In this document: in pieces, positions 19,687 to 29,547 of the stretch | How the letters are laid out: each line of letters begins with the position of its first letter | How positions within the stretch are numbered: the first letter of the stretch is position 1 | Origin: Chaetoceros tenuissimus | Taxonomy: Eukaryota; Bacillariophyta; Thalassiosirophyceae; Chaetocerotales; Chaetocerotaceae | Reading direction: 5' to 3' | Assembly (NCBI GenBank): GCA_021927905.1 | Contig: BLLK01000020.1 | Location: 1,116,001 to 1,180,000 of the forward strand | Length of the DNA stretch: 64,000 nucleotides | Translations under genes and position numbers: made by a program | The notes under the pieces: generated by a model | The model's database searches: none | The model's input: the letters and a program-made list of their open reading frames with translations, nothing else | Told to the model about the DNA's origin: nothing

Positions 19687-22524
19687 TTAACAGACAATTT
19701 TAAAGTTTCTTGGCTTCACAGATCGCTTGAGAGAATACACAATCTTCCTTTTTCCAAGCAATTGGCGATTATTCTCTTTTTGAAGCTTGAGGTTCGTCGC
19801 GTTAGCTTCCCGAATAGAATCTTTGCTATTTGCATCAAAAGCCTGAACTTGTGGTAGCTTCGAAATGTCAAGAAAAGGAACCTCCTCTTCAAGAAATACA
19901 TCACTCAGAACATTTGACTTTTCTTGTAAGTGCGTTTTCTTATCAGCACGATGAAATACAATATTGTAAGTATCATCCTTGTTGAGATGTATCTCCAGAT
20001 TCCTCCCAAATTTGTGTCTAGGTGGCAGAAAAGAAAGCTCATCCTCATTCAATTTAACAATTAGATCTCCAACATGGATACCAGAGGTAAGACTACCCAC
20101 TGGGTCAATATCGCTGATCAGCAACCCTTTTTCTGTAGGTTCTCCGACTATTTTACTTATACCTGAACCTTTGTACAGATCACCTTTTCTAATAAAATAC
20201 CGCTCTTTGTCCTCGCATTTCTTACTAGACAATAGATTTGTTTCATTACTTTCAATACGTTTGATAGTGAAGAGCTTGGTATCAGAATCGTTTGTCATTA
20301 GACTCTTCATAGTAGTTGGAGTGACTTTGCTTCCGTCAATTTCAGTGATGACATCTCCTATATCGAGTACATCTTTCAGAGGACTTTCTTCAAGCATCCC
20401 AGTGACTAAGAAACCCTCGAGACTTTCAATGTATTGAAGAGCTAAACCTAAAGTTGAATTTGATTTAGGACATTGAATTGTCCGTTGGATCCCTTCCTCA
20501 AACTTGTACTCAAGCCTTTTCTCTTCGGGTACTCTTTTCTTTAGCGTCACGTAAATCTCACCCCCAATGATTGTTTTTAGAAACGCGGCTACTTCAGTAC
20601 TTTGAAAAGAGTACATATTCCTACCTTGTAGATGTGTAATTACCTCACCGACATCAACGCGACCTCGAAATGGACTGGATTCACCGACTTCAACAACTAT
20701 GAAGCCACCGCGTGACGGGCTCTTCCTGATCTTTGCCCCCAATAAAGAATGCCCAACAGTATTTATTTTGATTGTATTTGAATTCAGTAGCCATGCGTCA
20801 GCATTCTTGGTAGAAATTACTGACCTTACCGGGGGTTTCATTGTGAATCCTGCTTCAAACGAATAGTCATTTTGAATTGCTTTATTAATCCCCGCTCCCC
20901 AGTTGAACCCAATCCTGTCTAGTGCTTGGATCCTGTATGTGTCAAGTTTCATCCCTTTCTTTTCACCTTTGATTAAATATCTTCTAGCTGCCTTAACATT
21001 CCCTATCCAACCAGCCAGTGATGCGTACTCTTCATTCTTTGGGACATTCAAATGACCATGAACAAGTTTAAACTTTTTCAACTCTTCGACTTTCTTATCA
21101 AACTTATCATTGAAATGAATGACTTCATTTGAATTTTGCGAGGAGCTTTTTCTCACTCGTAAGCCTTGAGTGCCAAAATCAAAACCAATGGCCTTTAGCT
21201 TGTCAATACGTGCGGAAGAAATGTTCATGCCCTTTGATATTTTTTCTATTACTTGCCACCTATAGGCACTACGAACATTTGCACACCAATTTATGAGAGA
21301 TGGATCACCATGAGATTTAGAAGGGAAAGAATGTCCATTCTTCTCAATAAAAGCTTTCATATCCGCCACTCGCTTGTCAAAAGCGGCTTCTGCATCCACT
21401 GTGCTTCCTCTAGGATGTGAAACAGAAATATACCCGGGAGACAATCTCTTCCTTTTGAATTGAAACCCAATTTCATTTAGCATTTTCATCCGTTCTTCAT
21501 CAAGCTTTATTCCAGTAATGCCTTCTTTTCCCTTTTCCATTGCTGCGTATGCATTACGAATATTACTTGCCCAATGATAGAGAGTTGAATTTGCTTCTTG
21601 TGAAGGAAAGGAATGTCCATTTTCTTCAATAAATTTCTTCATATCTTCAATGCGTTGTTCAAAACTCTTTCTCACTCGAGTTCGACGAACTTTCTCTGGA
21701 CCTTCAGAAGTATCTGACCTATTGGCAATACTCGAGTCATCATTAGCCATTGACGTGACGGGAGACAGCCGATTAACCGACTTCTTTCGGTTTTTATATT
21801 TCTCAAATCTAAACCCAGCTTCCTTCAACAGTTGAATCTTGGTTTCATCGAGTTTGAGCCCTCCATTGGGCATGTCCAATGGCTGATTATTTTTCATACT
21901 TTCCATTCTTTTATTATATGCATATCTGACATTTATCGTCCAATTTTTCAATGTCTTGTCAATTGTTCCATCAATATCAACGGTCCCATACTTTTCTTTA
22001 TAAAGTTTGAATTCTTCAAGCCGTTTTTCGAAACTTTTACCTCGTTTTTGAATTGAATTGGATTTTGGAGGTGGAGGCTGTGATGTTGGGGGAGGTACAC
22101 TACTATTGCTCTTTGTAACAACTGCAGGTGTACTTTCATTTTTCTTTTGTTCAAGCTGCGTCGGTTGTACTTCTTTTGTCGGCTCACTTGCCTGTTCATT
22201 TTTCTTTTGTTCAAGCTGCGTCAATCCAGGGACTTCGAGGGGTTCACTATATCTTGCAATGACCAATGCAAATTGTCCATTCTGTTGACTCTGATTGACC
22301 AACTTCTGAAACTCTACTGATAACATATTGCTTACAGGAATCTTATTCCAATGTGTAATCAAATCATAAACTTGTAGACAACTTGCAAATGGAGAGTTAT
22401 GTTGTATGATGCGAATTTGCTGTCCATAACTCGGGATATATTTAGTGAGAATACCAAGTTGTCCACTTGAACGTATGACTACATTGATTCCAAACACTCG
22501 CGGTGATCCAGGTGTCAAACTCAT
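19687..22524 (-). CDS. Four helicase-associated repeats combined with PDZ-like domains
   Basis: 945 residues from the ATG at 22524; the longer open frame upstream begins only at GTG. The N-terminal ~85 residues are PDZ-like (FGINVVIRSSGQLGILTKYI, then QVYDLITHWNKIPVSN). A charged linker contains a duplicated TQLEQKKNE. Four helicase-associated (HA) repeats follow, each ending in a GF[RQDN]F/W motif: FEKRLEEFKLYKEKYG, FEQRIEDMKKFIEENGH, FDKRVADMKAFIEKNGH and FDKKVEELKKFKLVHGH. The C-terminal part carries three PDZ-like domains (GGFIVVEVGESSPF, GFLVTGMLEESPLKDVLDIGD and GLLISDIDPVGSLTSGIHVGD). HA repeats are thought to bind nucleic acid. They are abundant in stramenopiles without a helicase domain, as here. 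Function is unknown. Confidence 0.82.
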   Translation of the reverse strand: MSLTPGSPRVFGINVVIRSSGQLGILTKYIPSYGQQIRIIQHNSPFASCLQVYDLITHWNKIPVSNMLSVEFQKLVNQSQQNGQFALVIARYSEPLEVPGLTQLEQKKNEQASEPTKEVQPTQLEQKKNESTPAVVTKSNSSVPPPTSQPPPPKSNSIQKRGKSFEKRLEEFKLYKEKYGTVDIDGTIDKTLKNWTINVRYAYNKRMESMKNNQPLDMPNGGLKLDETKIQLLKEAGFRFEKYKNRKKSVNRLSPVTSMANDDSSIANRSDTSEGPEKVRRTRVRKSFEQRIEDMKKFIEENGHSFPSQEANSTLYHWASNIRNAYAAMEKGKEGITGIKLDEERMKMLNEIGFQFKRKRLSPGYISVSHPRGSTVDAEAAFDKRVADMKAFIEKNGHSFPSKSHGDPSLINWCANVRSAYRWQVIEKISKGMNISSARIDKLKAIGFDFGTQGLRVRKSSSQNSNEVIHFNDKFDKKVEELKKFKLVHGHLNVPKNEEYASLAGWIGNVKAARRYLIKGEKKGMKLDTYRIQALDRIGFNWGAGINKAIQNDYSFEAGFTMKPPVRSVISTKNADAWLLNSNTIKINTVGHSLLGAKIRKSPSRGGFIVVEVGESSPFRGRVDVGEVITHLQGRNMYSFQSTEVAAFLKTIIGGEIYVTLKKRVPEEKRLEYKFEEGIQRTIQCPKSNSTLGLALQYIESLEGFLVTGMLEESPLKDVLDIGDVITEIDGSKVTPTTMKSLMTNDSDTKLFTIKRIESNETNLLSSKKCEDKERYFIRKGDLYKGSGISKIVGEPTEKGLLISDIDPVGSLTSGIHVGDLIVKLNEDELSFLPPRHKFGRNLEIHLNKDDTYNIVFHRADKKTHLQEKSNVLSDVFLEEEVPFLDISKLPQVQAFDANSKDSIREANATNLKLQKENNRQLLGKRKIVYSLKRSVKPRNFKIVC

Positions 22525-23247
22525 CTTTTGGAAGGGTATAAAGAAAATGAAATGATTTGAAATTTTTGTTTTCGTCTTTCTGCTTTTGTCCAAAGTTGCG
22601 CGTATACTCTCTGTGGATAGTATTGTCACGACGTTGCTAAAGTAATGAAAAACCCAACCTTATAAATGCTCGATCCAACTATTCCAAGAAAGTTTTAATT
22701 ATGCTTTTTGCATTAAACTGGTTCTGGGCTTGTAGGTAGTGCAATCCAAAAGTAAAACAACTATTTTGTAAATAATAAAAAAAAAGGTTACAGTATATTT
22801 GAACTTTGGTATGTACGTACTTACTTGGGAAATGAAAATGATAGAAAAGAGAAAGACAGGAAAAGGGGAAGTGTCTTCATCCCATGAATATATGAATATC
22901 TACAGTGTGGTATTTCCAACATCATTGATATATTTATTTGAGTTTTTCATAACAATGTGAAGAATGTTGTATGACTTGAGCTACTAGGGACCATTTTCAT
23001 ATAGCAATTCCATACAGATATTTTTACATTTACGCATTGCAAGTTCAAGTGAAAGTGCTATTATGACATTTTTCAAATTTGAAAAGCAGCGATGACGTCA
23101 TCTGACACAATTTATAGTACGTACAAATAGAGTTGGTTAACTACAACATCTCTACTTGTTGTATTACAAAGCATCTAGATTCATTTGTTACGAAATAGCA
23201 TTGCTCAAATCAATACGAACCTAACTGACTGTAAAACTAAAGAGAAA
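22525..23247. promoter_or_regulatory. Divergent promoter region with TGACGTCA palindrome
   Basis: About 720 bases between the HA/PDZ gene (minus) and the Orai-like gene (plus). It contains a poly-A run near 22780-22790 and the bZIP-type palindrome at 23091-23102. I see no further gene. Confidence 0.6.
23091..23102. promoter_or_regulatory. CRE/bZIP-type site, GATGACGTCATC
   Basis: The same 12-base palindrome as at 10355, here 146 bases before the ATG of the Orai-like channel gene. Identity over all 12 bases, beyond the 8-base CRE core, is the notable point. Confidence 0.55.
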
Positions 23248-23919
23248 ATGAACGCAGTTGTAAATTGGACAGAGTGGGACGTGAAATGTAGAAATGAAGA
23301 TATGCAACAAAGAGCTCTCGAAAATGAGAGGAGGAGGATAGAAGATGCAAGAAGAGAAATGGACGAAAAGGCACAGCAACTCAAAACAATTGCCAATCAA
23401 TCAGCTCTAATCGCTGGATTTTGCATGGTCATCATTGTGGAGGTACAGATTCCTGAAGATATTCATTCTGCTCTATTGATTTCTTTCTCCTGCACGACGG
23501 CATTAGTTGTTTCTATGATGTTGATTTCTATGCTTAATGCCACCTTCCTTCTCGTGGCAATTCTGAGATATGATACAGTGCAAAGACCTATTCCTTTTCA
23601 ACAGTTTTGGCATAATCGATGTGAGAATGATTGGAAGAGAGCTATGAGAGCTTTTGTGTTTGGTGTACCTTTATTTTGTCTGGTCCTTGCTCAAATTGGC
23701 TGGGTGAAATACTATAATTCATACAATGCTTGGATTTGGGCGAGTGCATCCATGACGGTTATTGCTGTTGTTACAATTGTCATGTATAGCATACACACTG
23801 ATCGTAAGTGGAGAGATTGGCTACTCTCAAATCAAGAATTAGTCGTATTGGTAAGCGATAGCAATCACAGTCAAGGAGCAAGTCGTCACAGTGAGGAAAA
23901 TGTCGAGTTGAAATTGTAA
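23248..23919 (+). CDS. ORAI: Orai (CRAC) calcium channel homologue
   Basis: 223 residues from the ATG at 23248. Orai proteins form hexameric plasma-membrane calcium channels, gated in animals by ER STIM proteins. An N-terminal charged helix (ERRRIEDARREMDEKAQQL) leads into TM1 (about 52-67), SALIAGFCMVIIVEVQIPED, matching animal SALLSGFAMVAMVEVQL, with the selectivity-filter Glu (VEV, near residue 65) and the gate Val, Phe and Gly retained. TM2 has ALLISFSCTTALVVSM (animal GLLIAFSACTTVLVAV). TM3 ends in WVKY (animal WVKF), and TM4 ends HTDRKWRDWL. The residue matching human R91 appears to be Asn, and K87 is kept. The length is shorter than human Orai1 because the cytosolic tails and the TM3-4 loop are short. 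STIM was not seen in this window. Confidence 0.88.
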   Translation: MNAVVNWTEWDVKCRNEDMQQRALENERRRIEDARREMDEKAQQLKTIANQSALIAGFCMVIIVEVQIPEDIHSALLISFSCTTALVVSMMLISMLNATFLLVAILRYDTVQRPIPFQQFWHNRCENDWKRAMRAFVFGVPLFCLVLAQIGWVKYYNSYNAWIWASASMTVIAVVTIVMYSIHTDRKWRDWLLSNQELVVLVSDSNHSQGASRHSEENVELKL

Positions 23920-24056
23920 CGGTTTGCACACTATGGAGAGTTAGTATTGACTATGAACGTACCCAAGTAATAGAACTATTTCATAAAAATATTGTTATGA
24001 AATTATTAGATGTATGAATTATATTATAAGCTCTTGACCCCAGCCCTACAGTCAAC

Positions 24057-25421
24057 TTATTCCAAGGATATATCTTGATCTCCCTCAATGCTTGTCAAAT
24101 CTCTTTCAACCGCTGACAAAAAGAATTCTTGCCATAGATGTTGTTGCAGCGTATGTTCGACATCAACCTTGCATAAACTTGTAGTGCTAGCTTTGTCAAA
24201 TCCCTGCTTCATATCTTGCAAAAAAATATTTGAATTCTCTCCATCATTCGGATATAGTTTTTCATGATAGTCAAGACTCATTTCCCAAAGTGAATTCAGA
24301 ACCGTAGGCGATGGACAAACTCTTTGGAAATCGTACTGAATACCATTCTGTTTCTGATTCAAAACTCCGTTATAATGATGGGCTATCGCAATTGTGACAT
24401 TGAAGAACTCATCTCTGTTGACAATTGGAATCAAATCAGCTTTCATTGCTCCATGTGCAAGGTCAGCAAAATCTCTATGCAGATATCTCATTTCAAAATG
24501 AGGATCTATGTTTGGACCTGAGTTGGTCGCGATGTCATTCTTGATAGACTCGCATGTTTTATTTGCGCCTGGTAATGCATTGCAATAAAAGTTTTCAACC
24601 AAATGCTGACCTGCACCATTGACGTTGTGAACATTGATAACTTCAATCTTTTCTGGTGGAAATACTTTTTGAAGACGCTCCAATACAGGTACCGTGTAAA
24701 AGTAGTGCGCATCTGGATCCATAGTTTTTGTAATGAACTCCAATATTCCAGTTTCCCAATCTTCATCGTTGAGCCATTTCTTATATCTAGCTTTGCCATC
24801 ATAAGTCATCTCAAGCCAGTTGAAGAAATGAGTGTAGTACAAAACAATCTTGTGATCCCCAAATGCGTATAGATATGACTCCAACTTTTCAAAACCTTCT
24901 TCATCAATATAACTAAAATCTTCTGCGCTGACCAAAAGATTCTTGCCCTCCTTTGCCATTTGAAGCCCTGATAGCAAAAGGTTTGGATTACAATGGTGTC
25001 CAATCGCAAGTCTACTCCTACTCTCAAGTGACCCATTGTAACCTTGATCATCCAACTTATCAAAACATGCTGCAAAGTTCACTTGATTTTCAAACGCCAA
25101 ATCCTGTGTCCAGTGGTGATCTGTATCTGGATCGCTAGCATAAGGCTCTTCCCATAGTTTTATGACCCCAGTCCAAGGCATTTCATAATTGTCTTCCTTT
25201 AGAGATAATATCTTTGCTTTCGATTCCATCTGGATTTCTGCACTTCCAGAGTTATGGACACCGACGTGAATCACTGCAATATTATCATACTGTACCGAGA
25301 GCAACCTAGACAATGAATGTGTTTCATCAAAAATCGCAAAGTTAACCACTGCCACCACAGCTACAAGTGCAAAGATGACTCTTGTCCTCCTTTGTCGTCC
25401 AATTCTCCTGAAAGATTCCAT
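24057..25421 (-). CDS. Type II membrane sulfotransferase-like protein with altered PAPS loop
   Basis: 454 residues, single exon, ATG at 25421. A basic N-terminus (RRIGRQRRTR) and one hydrophobic segment (VIFALVAVVAVVNFAIF) give a Golgi type II topology. The first lumenal motif, AVIHVGVHNSGSAEIQ, aligns with the 5'-phosphosulfate-binding loop of carbohydrate sulfotransferases (HVGxHKTGTTxIQ), and LLVSAEDFSYIDEEGFEKL matches the LLxSSEEFS stretch usual in such proteins. By family it would transfer sulfate from PAPS to glycans. However, the loop Lys is Asn and the Thr pair is Ser-Ala, so activity is doubtful. Several Asn-glycosylation sequons and paired cysteines fit a lumenal domain. A binding-only or scaffold role is possible. 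Confidence 0.65.
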   Translation of the reverse strand: MESFRRIGRQRRTRVIFALVAVVAVVNFAIFDETHSLSRLLSVQYDNIAVIHVGVHNSGSAEIQMESKAKILSLKEDNYEMPWTGVIKLWEEPYASDPDTDHHWTQDLAFENQVNFAACFDKLDDQGYNGSLESRSRLAIGHHCNPNLLLSGLQMAKEGKNLLVSAEDFSYIDEEGFEKLESYLYAFGDHKIVLYYTHFFNWLEMTYDGKARYKKWLNDEDWETGILEFITKTMDPDAHYFYTVPVLERLQKVFPPEKIEVINVHNVNGAGQHLVENFYCNALPGANKTCESIKNDIATNSGPNIDPHFEMRYLHRDFADLAHGAMKADLIPIVNRDEFFNVTIAIAHHYNGVLNQKQNGIQYDFQRVCPSPTVLNSLWEMSLDYHEKLYPNDGENSNIFLQDMKQGFDKASTTSLCKVDVEHTLQQHLWQEFFLSAVERDLTSIEGDQDISLE

Positions 25422-26647
25422 GACTTCAATTAACTATGTGCGGCTTTTATACAAGGTGTATTCCTCTAGTGTAGTGTAATATTAATATACCTCTAGCTAG
25501 GTAGACCTCGAAACTGCTTTCAGCGGAGAAATAGTTCAGTTCTTCGTGAAATGAAAAAGAAATATCTCAAGCTGGGTGTCAATGTTTTGCCGAGATGACC
25601 ATAATGTGCAAGAACTGTACCAATGATACGTGTGATCATGGAACCCTCCAAAGGGGGGGGGGAAATTTATGATATTGAACGAAGTTTGAACTAGGCTTCG
25701 TTCGAGTACGTGGCAAAAAACAGAAAGTGCGTAATTTAGCTAATTTTAGGAGTCTATCCCGTCAAGATGTTTTTGACATTTAGGAAATGTGAGAACGGGC
25801 GGGAAGGAGTGGGTTCGAGTCGTCCTTCCAGGCGAAGAACGAATCTTCTCAGAGAAACTTTGTAGAATAGGAAGCCCAAAGAGATTGAAGAAGTTGAAGT
25901 AGGACTACCCATCGAAGAACATGTCAGCAGATGGCGAGGACCATCGATTCATCAAAAAGGGAACATGTCATAGGTACCACTCTTTCTATGATGAGCTAGC
26001 AACCGCTTTATTGATTTTCATAATAAGGTATTAAATGCATAGAAGGAAATAGATGAGAATTGCTGAATTTAGGTGCCATTATTGCTAAGTAATTTTAGGA
26101 AACTTTTCTTATTAGTAGATAAAACCCTGCTCTGTTGCTTCAAAACTTATGTGCGATTCATTCCCACTTTTATATTCTGACGTAAGTTTCGGTAGAAAGG
26201 AAAAATACGCGTATCCTACGTTCGTATATTACATATTGTACTACCAAGTCATGATTCTTTCTTTTCGTTTTATCAGAAACTAACGTTGAAGAACCTTCGC
26301 CCGATTTGCTGCGATTTTATGCTTTATTGAATTTTCTCGATCTTGCTGTGAGCTGTGAGCCGTCTCTATCATCAATCACCATAAAGAACTTTAACCATTC
26401 CTCGTTACTAAAAAACAAGTAAGTGAACAATACCATAATCACTGCCCCTATAAATCAATAAAGATATGAGATTATTGAGGAGGGCTGTAAAGAGTTCAGG
26501 TGTTTTAAGGTTTTTGCTTCTTCAGTCGGCTTCTGGTGACTGCTTCCCGCTATTTCCATCTACTTTCCAATAGCCTGATTTTGAACCCACTCACTCATTC
26601 TCCTTTACTTATCTATAGATCTATTTCTACATTAGTGGATACAAAAT
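25422..26647. other. Divergent intergenic region with G10 run and possible 5'UTR intron
   Basis: About 1.2 kb between two divergent gene starts. It holds an uninterrupted run of 10 G at 25653-25662. A candidate 5'UTR intron for the gene at 26648 runs from GTAAGT at 26419 to CAG at 26525 (107 nt), inferred only from splice signals. No protein gene is supported. Confidence 0.5.
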
Positions 26648-27937
26648 ATGGACAACCTATCATTGCTAAAAGAGCTCCAAGAACTTCGGCTCCAGCGCAT
26701 GTTGGAGGAGCAGCGTCGGGGGAATCATGCTCTTCTTCTTCTTCAGCAGCAGCAGCAGGATATGGAAAGGACTCTTGCTCAACAGTTTGCATCCGAAGGA
26801 CTGAGAAATCAGGGTATGGGCAACAATACCTTGCAGATGAACACTAACAATCCTATCGACATTGAATGCCGCAATATTATTGCCCTTCAGGAGGAACTCA
26901 AAAGACAAGAGAACCGCAAGAGATTGGAGCAGATTCTTAGTCAAAAGATGCAGGAAGAGTCACTTCTAAACCAACTCCGAAACCAGAACAATTTCCAGCA
27001 TAACGCTGCTGAACAGATCCTCTCTCGTTTTGCTGAGCTCAACAAGACTCTTTCTCGCCAGGAAGCGGTCGTTGCAAACCAAGGATATACTCAACCTCAA
27101 CACAATGTAAACTTCAGTGCAGACCTTGCTGAGACCTTGAGAGCATCCATGATGAATCACAGCTCTAACAACAATAGAAACAATGTGCAAGAGACAATCA
27201 TGAACTTTTTGTCTCAGAAAAAACAGATTCATCAGCCACATCCTGAGAACAATGGCATGAATCAGCAGCTCAATTTGCAGGACCCAAATATTCATGCAAT
27301 ACTTTCGAATCTTGGCCTGGGTGGAAATAATTCTATCCAGAATTCCAATATCCAAAACCTCCAAGAACAGATTCAGAACAAACTGAAGCAAGCTAGTCTA
27401 CCTCAACAGGGTGCTCTCGAAAGAAAGCTAACTAAAACGCAGGGATTGACTTCCCCTATTGATAGTAGTCAGTTCATCAATAACTTCCTCAATAAACACG
27501 GGGATGTTCGCAAAGAGAGCGAGCGCCAAGATCCTAAAGAGAGCGAGCGCCAAGTTCCCAAAAATTCCCCGAAAGAACCAGCAATCAGATACTTCAATAA
27601 TGGCAATGAAGTCGATGAAAAGGGTCAAGAAATATCACACCTCCCAAGTAAAAAGAGAAAACTTTCTCATCAGTCTGATGCTTCTTCGGACAGTCAGAAG
27701 CAAGAACAGCTTTCTAAAACTGCTCAGGTGAGACACGGACCTCCAAAGAAGAGAAATCTTGGTATCCAGTTATCCTCTCAGCTATCGCAGAGTACCTATG
27801 CATCTTCAAATAGCGACAGCAACGCATCAGATGTAGAAGATACATCGAAAACTCCTGAAGAGAAGGTTCCTGTCGAGAAGGAAGAAGACAGAGTGGATGC
27901 TGCAAATGTACTTCTAGGCCTAATGAAGCGCAGCTAA
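26648..27937 (+). CDS. Gln/Asn-rich nuclear-type protein
   Basis: 429 residues, single exon, ATG at 26648. The N-terminal half is Gln/Asn/Leu-rich and largely coiled coil (LLKELQELRLQRMLEEQRR, LQQQQQ, EELKRQENRKRLEQILSQK). The middle is Asn-rich and disordered. A basic nuclear localisation signal (PSKKRKLSH, near residue 335) and a second basic patch (PPKKRN) precede an acidic tail ending DAANVLLGLMKRS. A small in-frame duplication, KESERQ-DPKESERQ-VPK, lies near residue 290. Composition suggests a transcriptional cofactor or RNA-granule protein, but no DNA-binding domain is visible. Function is not assigned. Confidence 0.75.
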   Translation: MDNLSLLKELQELRLQRMLEEQRRGNHALLLLQQQQQDMERTLAQQFASEGLRNQGMGNNTLQMNTNNPIDIECRNIIALQEELKRQENRKRLEQILSQKMQEESLLNQLRNQNNFQHNAAEQILSRFAELNKTLSRQEAVVANQGYTQPQHNVNFSADLAETLRASMMNHSSNNNRNNVQETIMNFLSQKKQIHQPHPENNGMNQQLNLQDPNIHAILSNLGLGGNNSIQNSNIQNLQEQIQNKLKQASLPQQGALERKLTKTQGLTSPIDSSQFINNFLNKHGDVRKESERQDPKESERQVPKNSPKEPAIRYFNNGNEVDEKGQEISHLPSKKRKLSHQSDASSDSQKQEQLSKTAQVRHGPPKKRNLGIQLSSQLSQSTYASSNSDSNASDVEDTSKTPEEKVPVEKEEDRVDAANVLLGLMKRS

Positions 27938-28098
27938 AGACATTATATGTTACACTTCATATCCCACTGCTGCTCGAGTCTATTTCATTTTCCAAGACAG
28001 TGGGTATTCATTCAACACTTGTTTACATAATACTTCTAAACTAAATTTTTAAAAAGAAAAGAACTTTCATGATGAGCAATCTCCAGTATAGAATTATT

Positions 28099-29214
28099 TT
28101 ACATGATGGGATTTGAAATCTTTCTCAGAATGCAAACTAATCGAAATGCTTCATCTTCACTGTTGACATCAACTTCGTCACTCAATGCACCTTGCATTCC
28201 AACAACCTCAAATCCAGCTATTCTTGCCAAGGCTTCGATTTCCTGAAATGTGAATAATCTCATGGGAACGACCTCTTTAACATTTTGCAAATCAGATTCT
28301 TCATCCTCTACGCCTTCTTCGAGAACCAATTCCATAGCAACAGTGAAGTCACGTACTTGGCGGATAGGATCAAATTTATCGTCGTCATCTCCCCAAATGA
28401 TCTTGAGTTCTCCATACTCTTCTCCATTCTCATCTTCGAGAGGCACTTCCCATCCATTTCTAGTGCACTCGACCATTGTAAAAGTCTCTCTTGGATGTGG
28501 TAACTCAATAGATAGGATACCCCCTTCTGTAAGAATGTTTGATAATGATGAAAAGCAGTTAATCACATCATCGTTCGTAGTCAAATGTTGCATACTTCCA
28601 AGTAAAATCCAAGCATTATCATATGACCCAGTTTTAAATGAACTAGATTCTGCCAATTTCCTCATATCTTGTTCAATATATTGAAATTTATCTCTCATTC
28701 CCCCAAAACCACGATCACCAAGTTCTTCATCTGCAACTTCGTTGGAATACTCAATCATATCCTTTGATATATCAACTGCTGTAGAGGATTGCACTTTGGA
28801 ATTAAAACATCTGAGAGCAGTAATCGCATGTCTTGCTGGACCTGCTGCTAGTTCAATGATACGCATTGGCTTCTCCTTTGCGCATGTAGCATATTTCTCG
28901 TACGCATCAATTAAGAATCTGACCTCTTCTTCATAGTTTCTGTATCCAAATGCAAGATCATACAAAGCTGGTCGAGAATAAATATTTCCTGCATCTTGTT
29001 TCACTTTTGTTTCTGGCTTTTCAGGTGCTTTACCAAACCCTGAGGGCGATGAAGAGTCAGATTTCTTATTCTTACGTGACATTGCCCCACTTCTTTTTGA
29101 AGCATGGAGTTGCATCCTGTTCGCGTATTTTTGTGGCGCTATTGCTTGTGGTGAAAATGCAACAGCAGAGCTGAGCAGACAGCTCGTGAGTAGAGATGTG
29201 TTCAAAATTTTCAT
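28099..29214 (-). CDS. SAM-dependent methyltransferase, probably plastid-targeted
   Basis: 371 residues from the ATG at 29214. The N-terminus (MKILNTSLLTSCLLSSAVAF, then SPQ) is a signal peptide with Phe at the cleavage site, followed by a basic Ser-rich transit-like stretch (SKRSGAMSRKNKKS), consistent with diatom plastid import. The class I methyltransferase fold follows: motif I IIELAAGPARHA, the acidic loop AVDISKDMI, YIEQDMRKLAE, and WILLGSMQHL with GGILSIELPHP. A second domain (TFQEIEALARIAGFEVVGM) is typical of small-molecule methyltransferases. The substrate is not recognisable. It is convergent with the nuclear-type gene at 26648. Confidence 0.85.
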   Translation of the reverse strand: MKILNTSLLTSCLLSSAVAFSPQAIAPQKYANRMQLHASKRSGAMSRKNKKSDSSSPSGFGKAPEKPETKVKQDAGNIYSRPALYDLAFGYRNYEEEVRFLIDAYEKYATCAKEKPMRIIELAAGPARHAITALRCFNSKVQSSTAVDISKDMIEYSNEVADEELGDRGFGGMRDKFQYIEQDMRKLAESSSFKTGSYDNAWILLGSMQHLTTNDDVINCFSSLSNILTEGGILSIELPHPRETFTMVECTRNGWEVPLEDENGEEYGELKIIWGDDDDKFDPIRQVRDFTVAMELVLEEGVEDEESDLQNVKEVVPMRLFTFQEIEALARIAGFEVVGMQGALSDEVDVNSEDEAFRLVCILRKISNPIM

Positions 29215-29547
29215 TTCCAAATATATGTATATGATGCCTCAATCTACACGTGAGTGAGGTTTGTTAGATTGATGAGTGTATTCTAACTACGTAATTCATG
29301 ACACACTAGACACGAGACACAAGACAGAAAAATGAAAAAATCGGGTGGCTGTGAAAAGATGAAAAGCGGTTACGTAGAGGCGGTTAAATAAAGATGTCTT
29401 GGTACAGTATTCCAATTACTTACGAGCTCTACGTGGAGTAGGTCTTCCTCATCCATCCACATCTTTCCACAGATCGAAACTATTTGTTCACATGTATTCC
29501 TTCCACAAATATTTCATCCATAATTGAAATACAAAAAGATATATATC
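29215..29547. other. Divergent intergenic region
   Basis: 333 bases between the methyltransferase start (minus) and the secreted protein start (plus). It is presumably a shared promoter. I see no specific site or gene. Confidence 0.5.

Noticed and set aside
25653-25662. G10 run as a G-quadruplex
   Set aside because: It is a single uninterrupted G run. A quadruplex normally needs four separated G tracts, so no claim is made.
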